Shown here piece by piece: positions 1 through 6,852 of a stretch of DNA of 20,810 nt. The position numbers and the translations under genes were made by a program. The DNA lies in assembly GCA_036337765.1 (NCBI GenBank), contig JAYZDP010000089.1, forward strand, positions 1-20,810, in the 5' to 3' direction. Each line of letters starts with the position of its first letter. The stretch's first letter is position 1. Under the pieces are notes generated by a model. It was not told where the DNA came from. It saw only the letters and a program-made list of their open reading frames with translations, and searched no databases. Source of the stretch: JAYZDP01 sp036337765 (GTDB taxonomy: Bacteria; Acidobacteriota; Thermoanaerobaculia; Multivoradales; Multivoraceae).

Positions 1-65
1 TCCAGCGCCAACCGGGAATCACCGTCGACCTCGTCACCGCAACCATCACTCGCGGTTCACCCTAG
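1..65 (+). CDS. possible 3' end of an upstream gene (partial)
   Basis: The frame beginning at base 3 is open from the window edge to a TAG at 63-65. It reads as a short peptide ending in TVDLVTATITRGSP, with the alternating hydrophobic/polar pattern of a beta strand. About 14 of its 20 codons end in G or C. This fits the tail of a plus-strand gene that starts outside the window, but 20 codons are too few to name a family. A second frame (base 1) is also open through this stretch, so the choice of frame is uncertain. Confidence 0.3.
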   Translation, partial: QRQPGITVDLVTATITRGSP

Positions 66-306
66 AGGAGCGTACGGGATTTCGAACAGGAATATAGCCA
101 CGGCACGATATATTGACCCTCTTGTGCGCGTCACTACGGCCACAGCGGTGCTGGTCTGGCTCGTAGTCTCGGCCGGGGCCTGGGCCCAGGCGCGATCGAA
201 GATCTCCGAACAACGGCTTCTTCGCAGGGCTGGTCGCGCGGCCGCCTCGATCTTGAGGAGCGCCGGCTTCAAAAGTGAGCCCCGAATCGGTCGTGGCTGG
301 GCAGCA
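66..306 (+). other. non-coding or decayed stretch with an orphan signal-peptide-like start at 124
   Basis: No complete gene is evident here. A TATATT hexamer at 109-114 lies 9 bases before a GTG at 124. That GTG opens a frame whose first residues (MRVTTATAVLVWLVV, then SAGAWAQA) look like a Sec signal peptide with an AQA cleavage site. The frame stays open to 498 but from 307 onward is antisense to the convergent sulfatase, so a genuine product would have to end near or before that point. Another frame, phase 3, reaches a TGA at 276-278 with coding-like composition, so a frameshifted remnant of a small secreted protein is possible. It could equally be chance in GC-rich DNA. Confidence 0.3.
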
Positions 307-2202
307 TCAGCGTGCCTCGTGCACAGAGACGATGCGCTCGATCAGCCTCGGCACATAGGAGGCCTGCACGCCCGACACCTTCTCGTGCTCCGTCGGCAAC
401 GCTCGCAACCGCGGTATGAGCGGGGCCCCACGCGGTCCCAGAGCCTCGATAGCGTTCAGCGCCGCCACTGTCTCGATGACCGGGTTGTCCTCGAGTGAAG
501 CCGCCGCGATCAGCACCTCGAGGCTCGCCGACACCTGCTTCGCCGAGCCGAAGCGGCCTAGCGCCTCAGCGGCCGTGATCCGCACCGCGCCCGACCCGTC
601 ATGGAGAAGCCCCTCGAGATCTGGAAGAAGCTCGCCGGCTCCCTCACCGCGAACGAGCACGCCGAGGGCTCCCCAGTAGCGCAACGCCGCGTCCGCGTGA
701 CCGATCAGCCGCCGCAGCCCGGCCAGATCGCCCCGACCGTCCGCCGCCAGGCGTGCCGCGGCGACGAGCGCCGCCGCGTCGAAGCGACTGCGGTCACGGG
801 CCAGCTCCCAGGGCGAGCCGTCGCCGGTGCGAGCGAGCATCTCGGCCTCGTGCAGGAGGCCCAGATCGCGGGTCCCGACCAGGTGGCGATCCAGGGCCTC
901 CGACAGGCGATCGAGCACCGCCGCGTGCTCCGCTACGCTCGCGACATTGCGCACTTCCCAGGGGTCGCTGTCGAGGTCGTAGAGCTCTTCGTACGGTTTG
1001 GTCGGCTGCCAGAAGAACGCCTGCACAGGCGGCAGCGCGCCCTCCTCATACAGGCGGTACCACTCGCGTGTGGCCGGAGTCTGGAACATGTAGTCGAGAA
1101 ACTCGCCGTAGCTGCGGTGCGGCATGTAGTTGCGCGCGTACACCCAGCGCCCGTCGCGCACGCTGCGCACCGAGTCGAAGCGCTCGTCCATTCGCCCGCG
1201 GAAGCCGAAGAGCAGCCCCTTCGGAGCTCCCACGTGAGCCCCGAGAAACGCCGCGCCCTGGTAGTAGGCGGGCGGCTCGATGCCCACGAGCGAGAGGACG
1301 GTCGGCGCGAAGTCGACGAACCCGACCAGGCGCTGGCTCTCGCCCCCGGCCTGGTAGTCGGCGGAGGCCAAGTGCGCAAAAGCCGGAGGAATGTAGACCA
1401 GAAGCGGCACGAGCAGGCCGGCATCGAGCGGAGTGCGTTTGCCGCGCGGCAGACCGATGCCATGGTCGCCCCAGTAGAAAACGATGGTCGAGTCTGCGAG
1501 CCCGTCGGCATCGAGCTCGCGCAGGTGGGCTCCCGCCTGGGCGTCCATCTCGTTGAGCTTGTCGTAGTACTGCGCCCAAGCCCGCCGCATCTCCGGTGCG
1601 TCCGGGTGGTAGGCAGGAAGCCTCACAGCGGCTGGATCCTGGACCGCCTGGTGAGGCCGCCTCCGGATCTGGCTCTCGTGGGTAGTGGTGTAGTTGAAGA
1701 CTGAGAAGAAAGCGGCGCCCTCGGGCCGGTTGCGCCAGTGCGCTTCACGGGACGACTCGCTCCATACCCCCTGCGATTCGCCGTCCCCTATGGCCTCCCA
1801 GCCAACGAGGTTGTAGTCGAGCTTCGAGTTGTTCGACGTGTAGTAGCCGGCTTCGCGCAGGAGCTGCGGGAAGAGTCGAAACCCCGGCGGCAGTCGAATA
1901 GCGCTGCGCATGTGGTGCGCGCCCAACGATGTCGCGTACAGGCCGGTGATGATCGTGGTCCTGGCCGGAGCGCACACCGGCGCGTTGGACCAAGCGACCC
2001 GGTAGCGGACACCACGCGCGGCAAGCGCGTCGAGATTCGGCGTCCGCGCCACGTCGTCGCCGTAGGTGCCTAGATGCGGTCCGTTGTCCTCGCTCGAGAG
2101 CCACAGGATGTTCGGTCGCTCCTGGGTCTGGGCCGCGGTTGCAGGCCCCTGAGCCCCCAGCGCCCAGAGCGCGATCAGCAACACCCGGAAGGTCACGAAC
2201 AC
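307..2202 (-). CDS. secreted sulfatase (formylglycine type) with HEAT-like C-terminal domain
   Basis: A type I sulfatase that hydrolyses a sulfate ester or N-sulfate; the substrate cannot be read from sequence. Residues 1-24 are a Sec signal peptide. The metal-site opening is NILWLSSEDNGP (residues 31-42). The nucleophile motif is CAPAR at 77-81, where Cys77 would be converted to formylglycine by a maturase not seen in this window. Metal ligands GDHG fall at 245-248. The SEDNGP and GDHG style resembles N-sulfoglucosamine-sulfohydrolase-like sulfatases. Residues about 470-625 are alanine/leucine-rich helical repeats of HEAT type (for example the LLHDGSGAVRITAAEALGRFG stretch), an extension beyond the core fold. 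The listed start is a GTG at 2202, directly abutting GAGG. The GTG two codons later (2194-2196) has GGAGG at a 6-base spacing and is the likelier start. A 52-residue membrane peptide lies just upstream on the same strand. Confidence 0.92.
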   Translation of the reverse strand: MFVTFRVLLIALWALGAQGPATAAQTQERPNILWLSSEDNGPHLGTYGDDVARTPNLDALAARGVRYRVAWSNAPVCAPARTTIITGLYATSLGAHHMRSAIRLPPGFRLFPQLLREAGYYTSNNSKLDYNLVGWEAIGDGESQGVWSESSREAHWRNRPEGAAFFSVFNYTTTHESQIRRRPHQAVQDPAAVRLPAYHPDAPEMRRAWAQYYDKLNEMDAQAGAHLRELDADGLADSTIVFYWGDHGIGLPRGKRTPLDAGLLVPLLVYIPPAFAHLASADYQAGGESQRLVGFVDFAPTVLSLVGIEPPAYYQGAAFLGAHVGAPKGLLFGFRGRMDERFDSVRSVRDGRWVYARNYMPHRSYGEFLDYMFQTPATREWYRLYEEGALPPVQAFFWQPTKPYEELYDLDSDPWEVRNVASVAEHAAVLDRLSEALDRHLVGTRDLGLLHEAEMLARTGDGSPWELARDRSRFDAAALVAAARLAADGRGDLAGLRRLIGHADAALRYWGALGVLVRGEGAGELLPDLEGLLHDGSGAVRITAAEALGRFGSAKQVSASLEVLIAAASLEDNPVIETVAALNAIEALGPRGAPLIPRLRALPTEHEKVSGVQASYVPRLIERIVSVHEAR

Positions 2203-2244
2203 CCTCCAGCCGCCAGCCTCTCCGGTGCACCGCTCATCGACTAG

Positions 2245-2259
2245 CCGAGCCGGGCTCGG
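2245..2259. other. short hairpin between the small membrane ORF and the sulfatase
   Basis: CCGAGC (2245-2250) and GCTCGG (2254-2259) form a six-base stem with a three-base loop, extendable by a G-U and an A-T pair. It lies in the 64-base gap between the stop of the 52-residue ORF and the sulfatase start. No T-run follows on either strand, so it is not a standard intrinsic terminator. It could be a weak processing or attenuation element, or nothing. Confidence 0.25.
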
Positions 2260-2266
2260 TTCGGGG

Positions 2267-2425
2267 TCAGTGCTCGGCGGTCATGATGAGCCTCATGAAA
2301 GGCACCACCAGAGCGACGAAGAGCGTGACGAGAATCGAGATCTGAATCGAGAACTGCGCCAAGACCACGAACAGAACAATGAGGCCGAGGGTGGCTCCCA
2401 GGAGGCGGCCGGGACTCAGGGACAT
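2267..2425 (-). CDS. small hydrophobic membrane protein, 52 residues
   Basis: ATG at 2425 reads in frame to a TGA at 2267-2269. A perfect GGAGG at 2434-2438 lies 8 bases upstream of the ATG, the best ribosome binding site in this part of the window. The product begins MSLSPGRLLGATLG. From about residue 8 to 48 it is almost entirely hydrophobic (LIVLFVVLAQFSIQ, then ISILVTLFVALVVPFM), enough for two membrane helices or one helix and an amphipathic segment, and it ends in MTAEH. I do not recognise a family. It lies on the same strand as the sulfatase with a 64-base gap, so the two may be co-transcribed. A function cannot be inferred. The strong Shine-Dalgarno and clean hydrophobic profile make it likely to be real. 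Confidence 0.7.
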   Translation of the reverse strand: MSLSPGRLLGATLGLIVLFVVLAQFSIQISILVTLFVALVVPFMRLIMTAEH

Positions 2426-2541
2426 GGGGTTTTCCTCCAAACGACAGTGGGCGAGGGTAGCGAGGCGCGGCTATTGTGTCCCAAATCGGCCCTGTCCCGC
2501 ACGGATAGAATCCGCCGACCTGCATGCCTTCATTCGCAGAC
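2426..2541. promoter_or_regulatory. divergent promoter region between the small membrane ORF/sulfatase and the second sulfatase-like gene
   Basis: On the plus strand TAGAAT at 2506-2511 resembles a -10 box. Transcription would then begin near 2518, only about 6 bases before the ATG at 2524 and 24 before the ATG at 2542. No matching -35 at 16-18 bases is visible; a TTGTGT at 2474-2479 is too far away. The minus-strand gene has the GGAGG site at 2434-2438. The -10 call rests on resemblance only. Confidence 0.35.
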
Positions 2542-3996
2542 ATGGCCCGCGGTCGCTGGGGACTTGCAGCCCTCCTCCTGGCAGGCTGTACCGCCGACTC
2601 GACGTCAGAACCGACAGCCGTCGAGCGCAACGTCGTTCTCGTCGTGGTCGACTCGTTGCGCGCGGACCACACGGGGGTGTACGGCTATGGGCCCCCGACC
2701 ACCCCGTACCTAGACAGGCTCGCCGAGAACTCGGTGGTCTTCGACACCGCGTGGGCACCGTCCTCTTACACCTCTCAGTCCGTGGCCGCGATCCTCACCG
2801 GTCGGCTGCCGACCAGCGGCGGCTCGGTCGGGTTGATGGAGGCGGAACCTTCGGAGGCGTCGACGCCGCTGCAGCAACGGCTGCGCCGCGCCGGGCTGCG
2901 CACCGGAGTCGTTTCTAGCCAGCCACTGCTACGACGTAGGGCCTTCACGCGAGGATTCGAGGATATCCAGGTGTCGTCGCTCAAGGAGACGTGGACGGCC
3001 GGCGAAGTGTCCTCCAAGGCGCTCGACTTTGTCGACGGCGACCCCGAGGCGCCCTTTTTCCTCTACCTCCACTACGCCGACCCACACCAGCCGTACAACG
3101 CACCGCCAGAGTTCGTCGATCGTTTCCGGCCCGAAGGTTCCCCCGAGGTCACGGTCCCCGAACTCCAGAGATCGATCGAGGAGGGTGGGCTCGAGCCTGA
3201 CGACCCGCGAGCCGCGGCTCTGGTCGCGGCCTACGATGCCGAGATCGCGGCGGTCGATGCTGGCATCGAAGCGCTGGTCGCCGGGCTCGACGAGCGCGGC
3301 CTGTTCGATGACACGATTCTCGTCGTGACCGCCAGCCAGGGTGAGGAGCTCCTCGACCACGGTTGGTGGGGACACGCCTGGACCCTGCACGAGGAGGTGC
3401 TGCGGGTGCCGCTCCTGTTGCGGATGAAAGAGCTCGGCGCACGACGCGTGAGAGAGGCGGTGTCCCTGGTCGACCTCCTACCGACGCTGATCGCGCTCGT
3501 CGGGCTCGCGACCGACGACATCGAGAGCGAGGGCGATGCCTTCGCACGCATCGGCGAGCGCGGCCCCGAGCTACGCCCCGCGGGCAGGCCGAAGATCGCG
3601 GAACTGATCATCAAGGAGCGCTGCATCCACCGCGCCGTGCTGGACCCGCCCTTGAAGTACATCGCCACCTCGCTCGACTGCCCTCTGGGCGAGCGCCGAG
3701 CGATCGCGGCGGACTACCCGAACCGCCTTCGTGGGATCGCCGACGGCACCGTCGCGGAGCCCGAGCTGTGGGCCGAGCCGACCCGCGAGGCGGTGTTCAA
3801 CCTCGCCACGGATCCGCGCGAGAGGACCAATCTGGCCGAGGATGGCGAGGAGGCGCTCGCCACGTTCCGGCGAGTGCTCGACAACTACGCCGCCTACACC
3901 CGCGAGCACGGCTTGGTGGGTGCAAAGGCTGCGATCCCAGCGGATCTGATCGATCCGGAGCAGGCCGAGCGGCTCGAGAGCCTCGGCTACCTCTAG
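2524..3996 (+). CDS. sulfatase-like lipoprotein with degenerate active site
   Basis: An alkaline-phosphatase/sulfatase superfamily protein, probably anchored in the envelope as a lipoprotein (lipobox LLAGC, Cys22). The fold signature is clear: NVVLVVVDSLRADHTGVYGY (residues 36-55), then GHAWTLHEEVLRVPLLLR (283-300), and the terminal ERLESLGYL tail common in Acidobacteria-type members. The formylglycine motif C-x-P-x-R is absent; the equivalent position reads S81-Y-T-S-Q85. The canonical late metal ligands, normally D-H in a T-S-D-H-G-E block, read TASQGEE (269-275), so Asp and His are replaced by Ser271 and Gln272. This argues against ordinary sulfatase chemistry. The ATG at 2542 gives a better lipoprotein signal (MARGRWGLAALLLAGC) than the listed ATG at 2524. 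Neither has a clear Shine-Dalgarno. Confidence 0.85.
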   Translation: MPSFADMARGRWGLAALLLAGCTADSTSEPTAVERNVVLVVVDSLRADHTGVYGYGPPTTPYLDRLAENSVVFDTAWAPSSYTSQSVAAILTGRLPTSGGSVGLMEAEPSEASTPLQQRLRRAGLRTGVVSSQPLLRRRAFTRGFEDIQVSSLKETWTAGEVSSKALDFVDGDPEAPFFLYLHYADPHQPYNAPPEFVDRFRPEGSPEVTVPELQRSIEEGGLEPDDPRAAALVAAYDAEIAAVDAGIEALVAGLDERGLFDDTILVVTASQGEELLDHGWWGHAWTLHEEVLRVPLLLRMKELGARRVREAVSLVDLLPTLIALVGLATDDIESEGDAFARIGERGPELRPAGRPKIAELIIKERCIHRAVLDPPLKYIATSLDCPLGERRAIAADYPNRLRGIADGTVAEPELWAEPTREAVFNLATDPRERTNLAEDGEEALATFRRVLDNYAAYTREHGLVGAKAAIPADLIDPEQAERLESLGYL

Positions 3997-3998
3997 CA

Positions 3999-4059
3999 GG
4001 GCCGCGGTGGTCACGATGGCAGCGCCTTCGTCGAATGAGCCGCGCTCATACCGCGGCCC
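3999..4059. terminator. inverted repeat between convergent genes, possible bidirectional terminator
   Basis: GGGCCGCGGT (3999-4008) and ACCGCGGCCC (4050-4059) are perfect ten-base inverted repeats separated by 41 bases. They lie in the 123-base gap between two convergent genes. The placement fits transcription termination from both sides. There is no T-tract on either strand and the loop is long, so this is not a textbook intrinsic terminator. Confidence 0.4.
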
Positions 4060-4119
4060 CGCTAGAGTTGCTGTCCCGCCGGGTGGCGCTCGCCGCGCAG
4101 GCCCGGAGAGGGGGCGGAA

Positions 4120-6807
4120 CTACTGGCCGGTCGGAAGGCGGCGCGCGAGCTCATCGAGCCAGCCCAGGTAGACCTGGAACCAGGTGGTTGCCGCACCGCT
4201 GTCGCCACCCACCATGAGGAAGCGGCCGTCGGCAGCGACGTCGTAGTTCGGGTTGCCCCAGGGGTCGCTGGCGAAGAGTTGTTCGAAGAGCACTCGCGGC
4301 GTCCCTGCCCGGAAGGCGCCCCCTGCAAGCGTTACGTCGACCGCCATCATCTGGTCGCCGTTGCGAAAGAAGAGCTCACCGCCGTCGCGCGACCAAACCG
4401 GCTCGCGACCGCCCTCGGTCGAGATCAGCTGCCGCCCGCCAGGCCCGGGATAGGCCTGGACATAGACCTCGTCGCGCCCCGACTCGTCCGAGACGTACGC
4501 GATCCAGCCGCCGGCAGGCGAGAAAATCGGCGAGCGCTCGCTGAACCGGGTGGCGAGGAACGGCTGTGCGTCTCCACCCGGGCGTCCCACCCAGATGTCA
4601 CGCCCCGTCTCGCTCGAGATGGCGTAGTAGGCGATCTCCTCGCCGTTCGGCGAGAACGAGAATGGATGATTCTCGATCACGCTCGGGAAGAGGCGCTCAG
4701 TGGAGCCGCTGCCGTCGGCTCCCTTCCAGTGAATCCCCACGGTCGGCGTCAGGTTCGAAGAGAAGGCGAGCCGCGCACCGTCCGGACTCCAGATCGCGCG
4801 ACGGTTCGACGTCCCTTCGGTCGTGACTCGGGTCGAAGCGCCACGCTCGAGGTCGATCACCCAGATGTCGTCTCCATCCTCGGATGCCAGGGTCACAGCC
4901 ACGCGGCCACCCTCGGGCGAGATGCGGGGGAACGCCCCCTTGCGCATCGCCTCGTCGTCGCCGAGGACCGACTGCGTACCGTCGCGAGCCACCCACGCCA
5001 GCGAGCCCTCCGGTGTGATGTCCAGGGCACTTGCCGGCACGTAGACCAGAGTCCCCTCTACCGCGATGGCGAGCTGGGCCACGCCCCCGACGCTGATGGC
5101 GTCGTCGCTCAGCACCGGCACCGGAGCTGTCGGCAGCTCGTGCACGGCGGGGTCGAACGGAGCGGCCCAGACGGCGGCATCCCGAACGAAGACGAGATGG
5201 CCAGTCGGCAGATAGTGCGGCGCAGCACCGTCGCCGACGATGCAGATCTCCCCGCCCGCAAGCGGAACGACCGCAATCCGATGGGTTCGTGAGCCTTCCC
5301 AGATGCTGAAGAGCACGTGCCCCCCGTCCGGCAGAATCTGGGGAGACGTGTGCAGCACCTGGCCGGCGTCCTCGTCCACGGCGGTCACCATGGTCGGATC
5401 GCCGCCCGCGTCGGCGACCCGATAGAGGCCCCGCGCGCCGCCGACGACGATCGTGCCGTCCGCACCCCAGGTCGCCGTGGCTCCGCCGGCAGGAAACCGC
5501 GCGAGCGTAACCGGCGCGCCTCCACCGACCTCGACCTTGCGCAGCGCGCCGTCGGCAAAGAAGCCCAGCCAAGTCCCGTCCGGAGAGAAGAAGGGGCTCA
5601 GAGCCCCTTCTGTTCCCCGGATGCCCACGGCGGCGAGCTCGCCTATCGGCCGCACCGCGAGCTCCGTCGACGACCCCGATGATCGAACGAAGACGAGGTC
5701 GCGGCCGTCGGTGGATAGCGCGAGCACGTTCGAGCCGTCAAGCACCGGACGGCTAGTCAGAACGTCTCTACCCGACGGATAGGGAATCGCCAACCGCGCC
5801 GGCTCCGCTTCGACCGCGACCGAGCCGCGACCGACCGATAGGAGCGCTGCTCCCACCCCGACGATCAGGGCGCCGATCACCGCACCGGCAACCGCCGATC
5901 CCCACTTGCCGCCGGGGGCACTCGAGGCGGTGGAAGCCGACTCTGTGACCACCTCCGTGGCGCGGATCCACTCGAGCTCCATGCGCAGATCCGAGGCACT
6001 CTGCCAGCGCTCCTCGGGATCCTTCTCGAGACACGCGCTGACCAGGTGCGACAGCGCCGGGTCGACATTCGGAGCAAGCTCCGACAGCAACGGCGGGTGG
6101 CGCTCGAGAATGCCAGCGATCGCGCTCGCCTGGGTGTCCGCCGCGAACGCCTTGTGGCCGGAAACCATCTCGTGCAGCAGTGCACCGAACGAGAAAATGT
6201 CGGACACGGCCTCCGCCTCTCCGCCCTCGAGCTGCTCCGGCGCCATGTACTGCAGCGTGCCGAGGATCATCCCCTGCGACGTCAGCGGCTGGGCGACAGT
6301 CGGCGAGGACGAAGCGGTCGAAGGCGAGGCGCCCAGTCCGGTCGACCTGGCGAGCCCGAAGTCCAGAAGCTTCGCTCCCGACCGGGTGAGCATGATGTTG
6401 GCAGGCTTGAGGTCACGGTGAACGACGCCGAGCTTGTGCGCCTGGCCAAGGGCGTCGGCCACTTCGATCGCAATCCGTAAAGCCTCGTCGCGCGGCAGTG
6501 CTCCGCGGCCAAGCCGGTCGGCCAACGACTCTCCTTCGAGCAGCTCCATGACCAGGAAGTCGACGCCGTCTTCCCGCCCGATGTCGTGCAGCGTGCAGAT
6601 GTGCGGGTGCGACAGGCTCGAGATGGTCTTCGCCTCGCGCTCGAAGCGCTGGCGCACCTCCTCGTCTTCCGACAGCTCGGCGGGCAGCACCTTGACCGCG
6701 ACCTCGCGATCGAGCCGCGTGTCTCGGGCCCGATAGACCTCACCCATGCCCCCCGCTCCGAGCGGCGACACGATCTCATAGGGGCCGAGTCGGGTTCCGT
6801 TTTCCAT
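4120..6807 (-). CDS. membrane Ser/Thr protein kinase with extracytoplasmic PD40/TolB-like beta-propeller
   Basis: A Hanks-type kinase of 895 residues. The cytoplasmic kinase domain spans about 10-285: glycine loop GAGGMG (17-22), catalytic Lys39 in VAVKV, HRDLKPAN (130-137) with catalytic Asp132, DFG (149-151), and the activation segment ending YMAPEQ (187-192). A single transmembrane helix lies near 304-325. The rest is a beta-propeller built from PD40-type blades, seen as repeated SPDG-like turns (SPDGTW, SPEGGR, SPDGAR, SPNGEE, SPAGGW, SRDGGE). All catalytic residues needed for activity are visible. The propeller is expected outside the cytoplasm and may sense a ligand. It lies 45 bases downstream of the alkyl-sulfatase gene on the same strand. 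A TAGATT at 6829-6834 could give it its own start site. This architecture is common in Acidobacteriota. Confidence 0.93.
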   Translation of the reverse strand: MENGTRLGPYEIVSPLGAGGMGEVYRARDTRLDREVAVKVLPAELSEDEEVRQRFEREAKTISSLSHPHICTLHDIGREDGVDFLVMELLEGESLADRLGRGALPRDEALRIAIEVADALGQAHKLGVVHRDLKPANIMLTRSGAKLLDFGLARSTGLGASPSTASSSPTVAQPLTSQGMILGTLQYMAPEQLEGGEAEAVSDIFSFGALLHEMVSGHKAFAADTQASAIAGILERHPPLLSELAPNVDPALSHLVSACLEKDPEERWQSASDLRMELEWIRATEVVTESASTASSAPGGKWGSAVAGAVIGALIVGVGAALLSVGRGSVAVEAEPARLAIPYPSGRDVLTSRPVLDGSNVLALSTDGRDLVFVRSSGSSTELAVRPIGELAAVGIRGTEGALSPFFSPDGTWLGFFADGALRKVEVGGGAPVTLARFPAGGATATWGADGTIVVGGARGLYRVADAGGDPTMVTAVDEDAGQVLHTSPQILPDGGHVLFSIWEGSRTHRIAVVPLAGGEICIVGDGAAPHYLPTGHLVFVRDAAVWAAPFDPAVHELPTAPVPVLSDDAISVGGVAQLAIAVEGTLVYVPASALDITPEGSLAWVARDGTQSVLGDDEAMRKGAFPRISPEGGRVAVTLASEDGDDIWVIDLERGASTRVTTEGTSNRRAIWSPDGARLAFSSNLTPTVGIHWKGADGSGSTERLFPSVIENHPFSFSPNGEEIAYYAISSETGRDIWVGRPGGDAQPFLATRFSERSPIFSPAGGWIAYVSDESGRDEVYVQAYPGPGGRQLISTEGGREPVWSRDGGELFFRNGDQMMAVDVTLAGGAFRAGTPRVLFEQLFASDPWGNPNYDVAADGRFLMVGGDSGAATTWFQVYLGWLDELARRLPTGQ

Positions 6808-6828
6808 GGTCGCGCCCGTCGAGAGCCT

Positions 6829-6834
6829 AATCTA
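6829..6834 (-). promoter_or_regulatory. possible -10 element for the kinase gene
   Basis: Read on the minus strand this is TAGATT, 21 bases before the kinase ATG, inside the 45-base gap after the alkyl-sulfatase stop. No convincing -35 is present at normal spacing, and the leader lacks a clear Shine-Dalgarno. The kinase could equally be read through from the gene upstream. Confidence 0.25.
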
Positions 6835-6852
6835 TCGGGCGTCGGCACCCGA

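Noticed and set aside
601..1704. Long plus-strand ORF of 367 residues
   Set aside because: It is antisense to the sulfatase, has low-complexity Arg/Ala/Val-rich composition and no recognisable domain. The minus strand carries an intact signal peptide and catalytic motifs.
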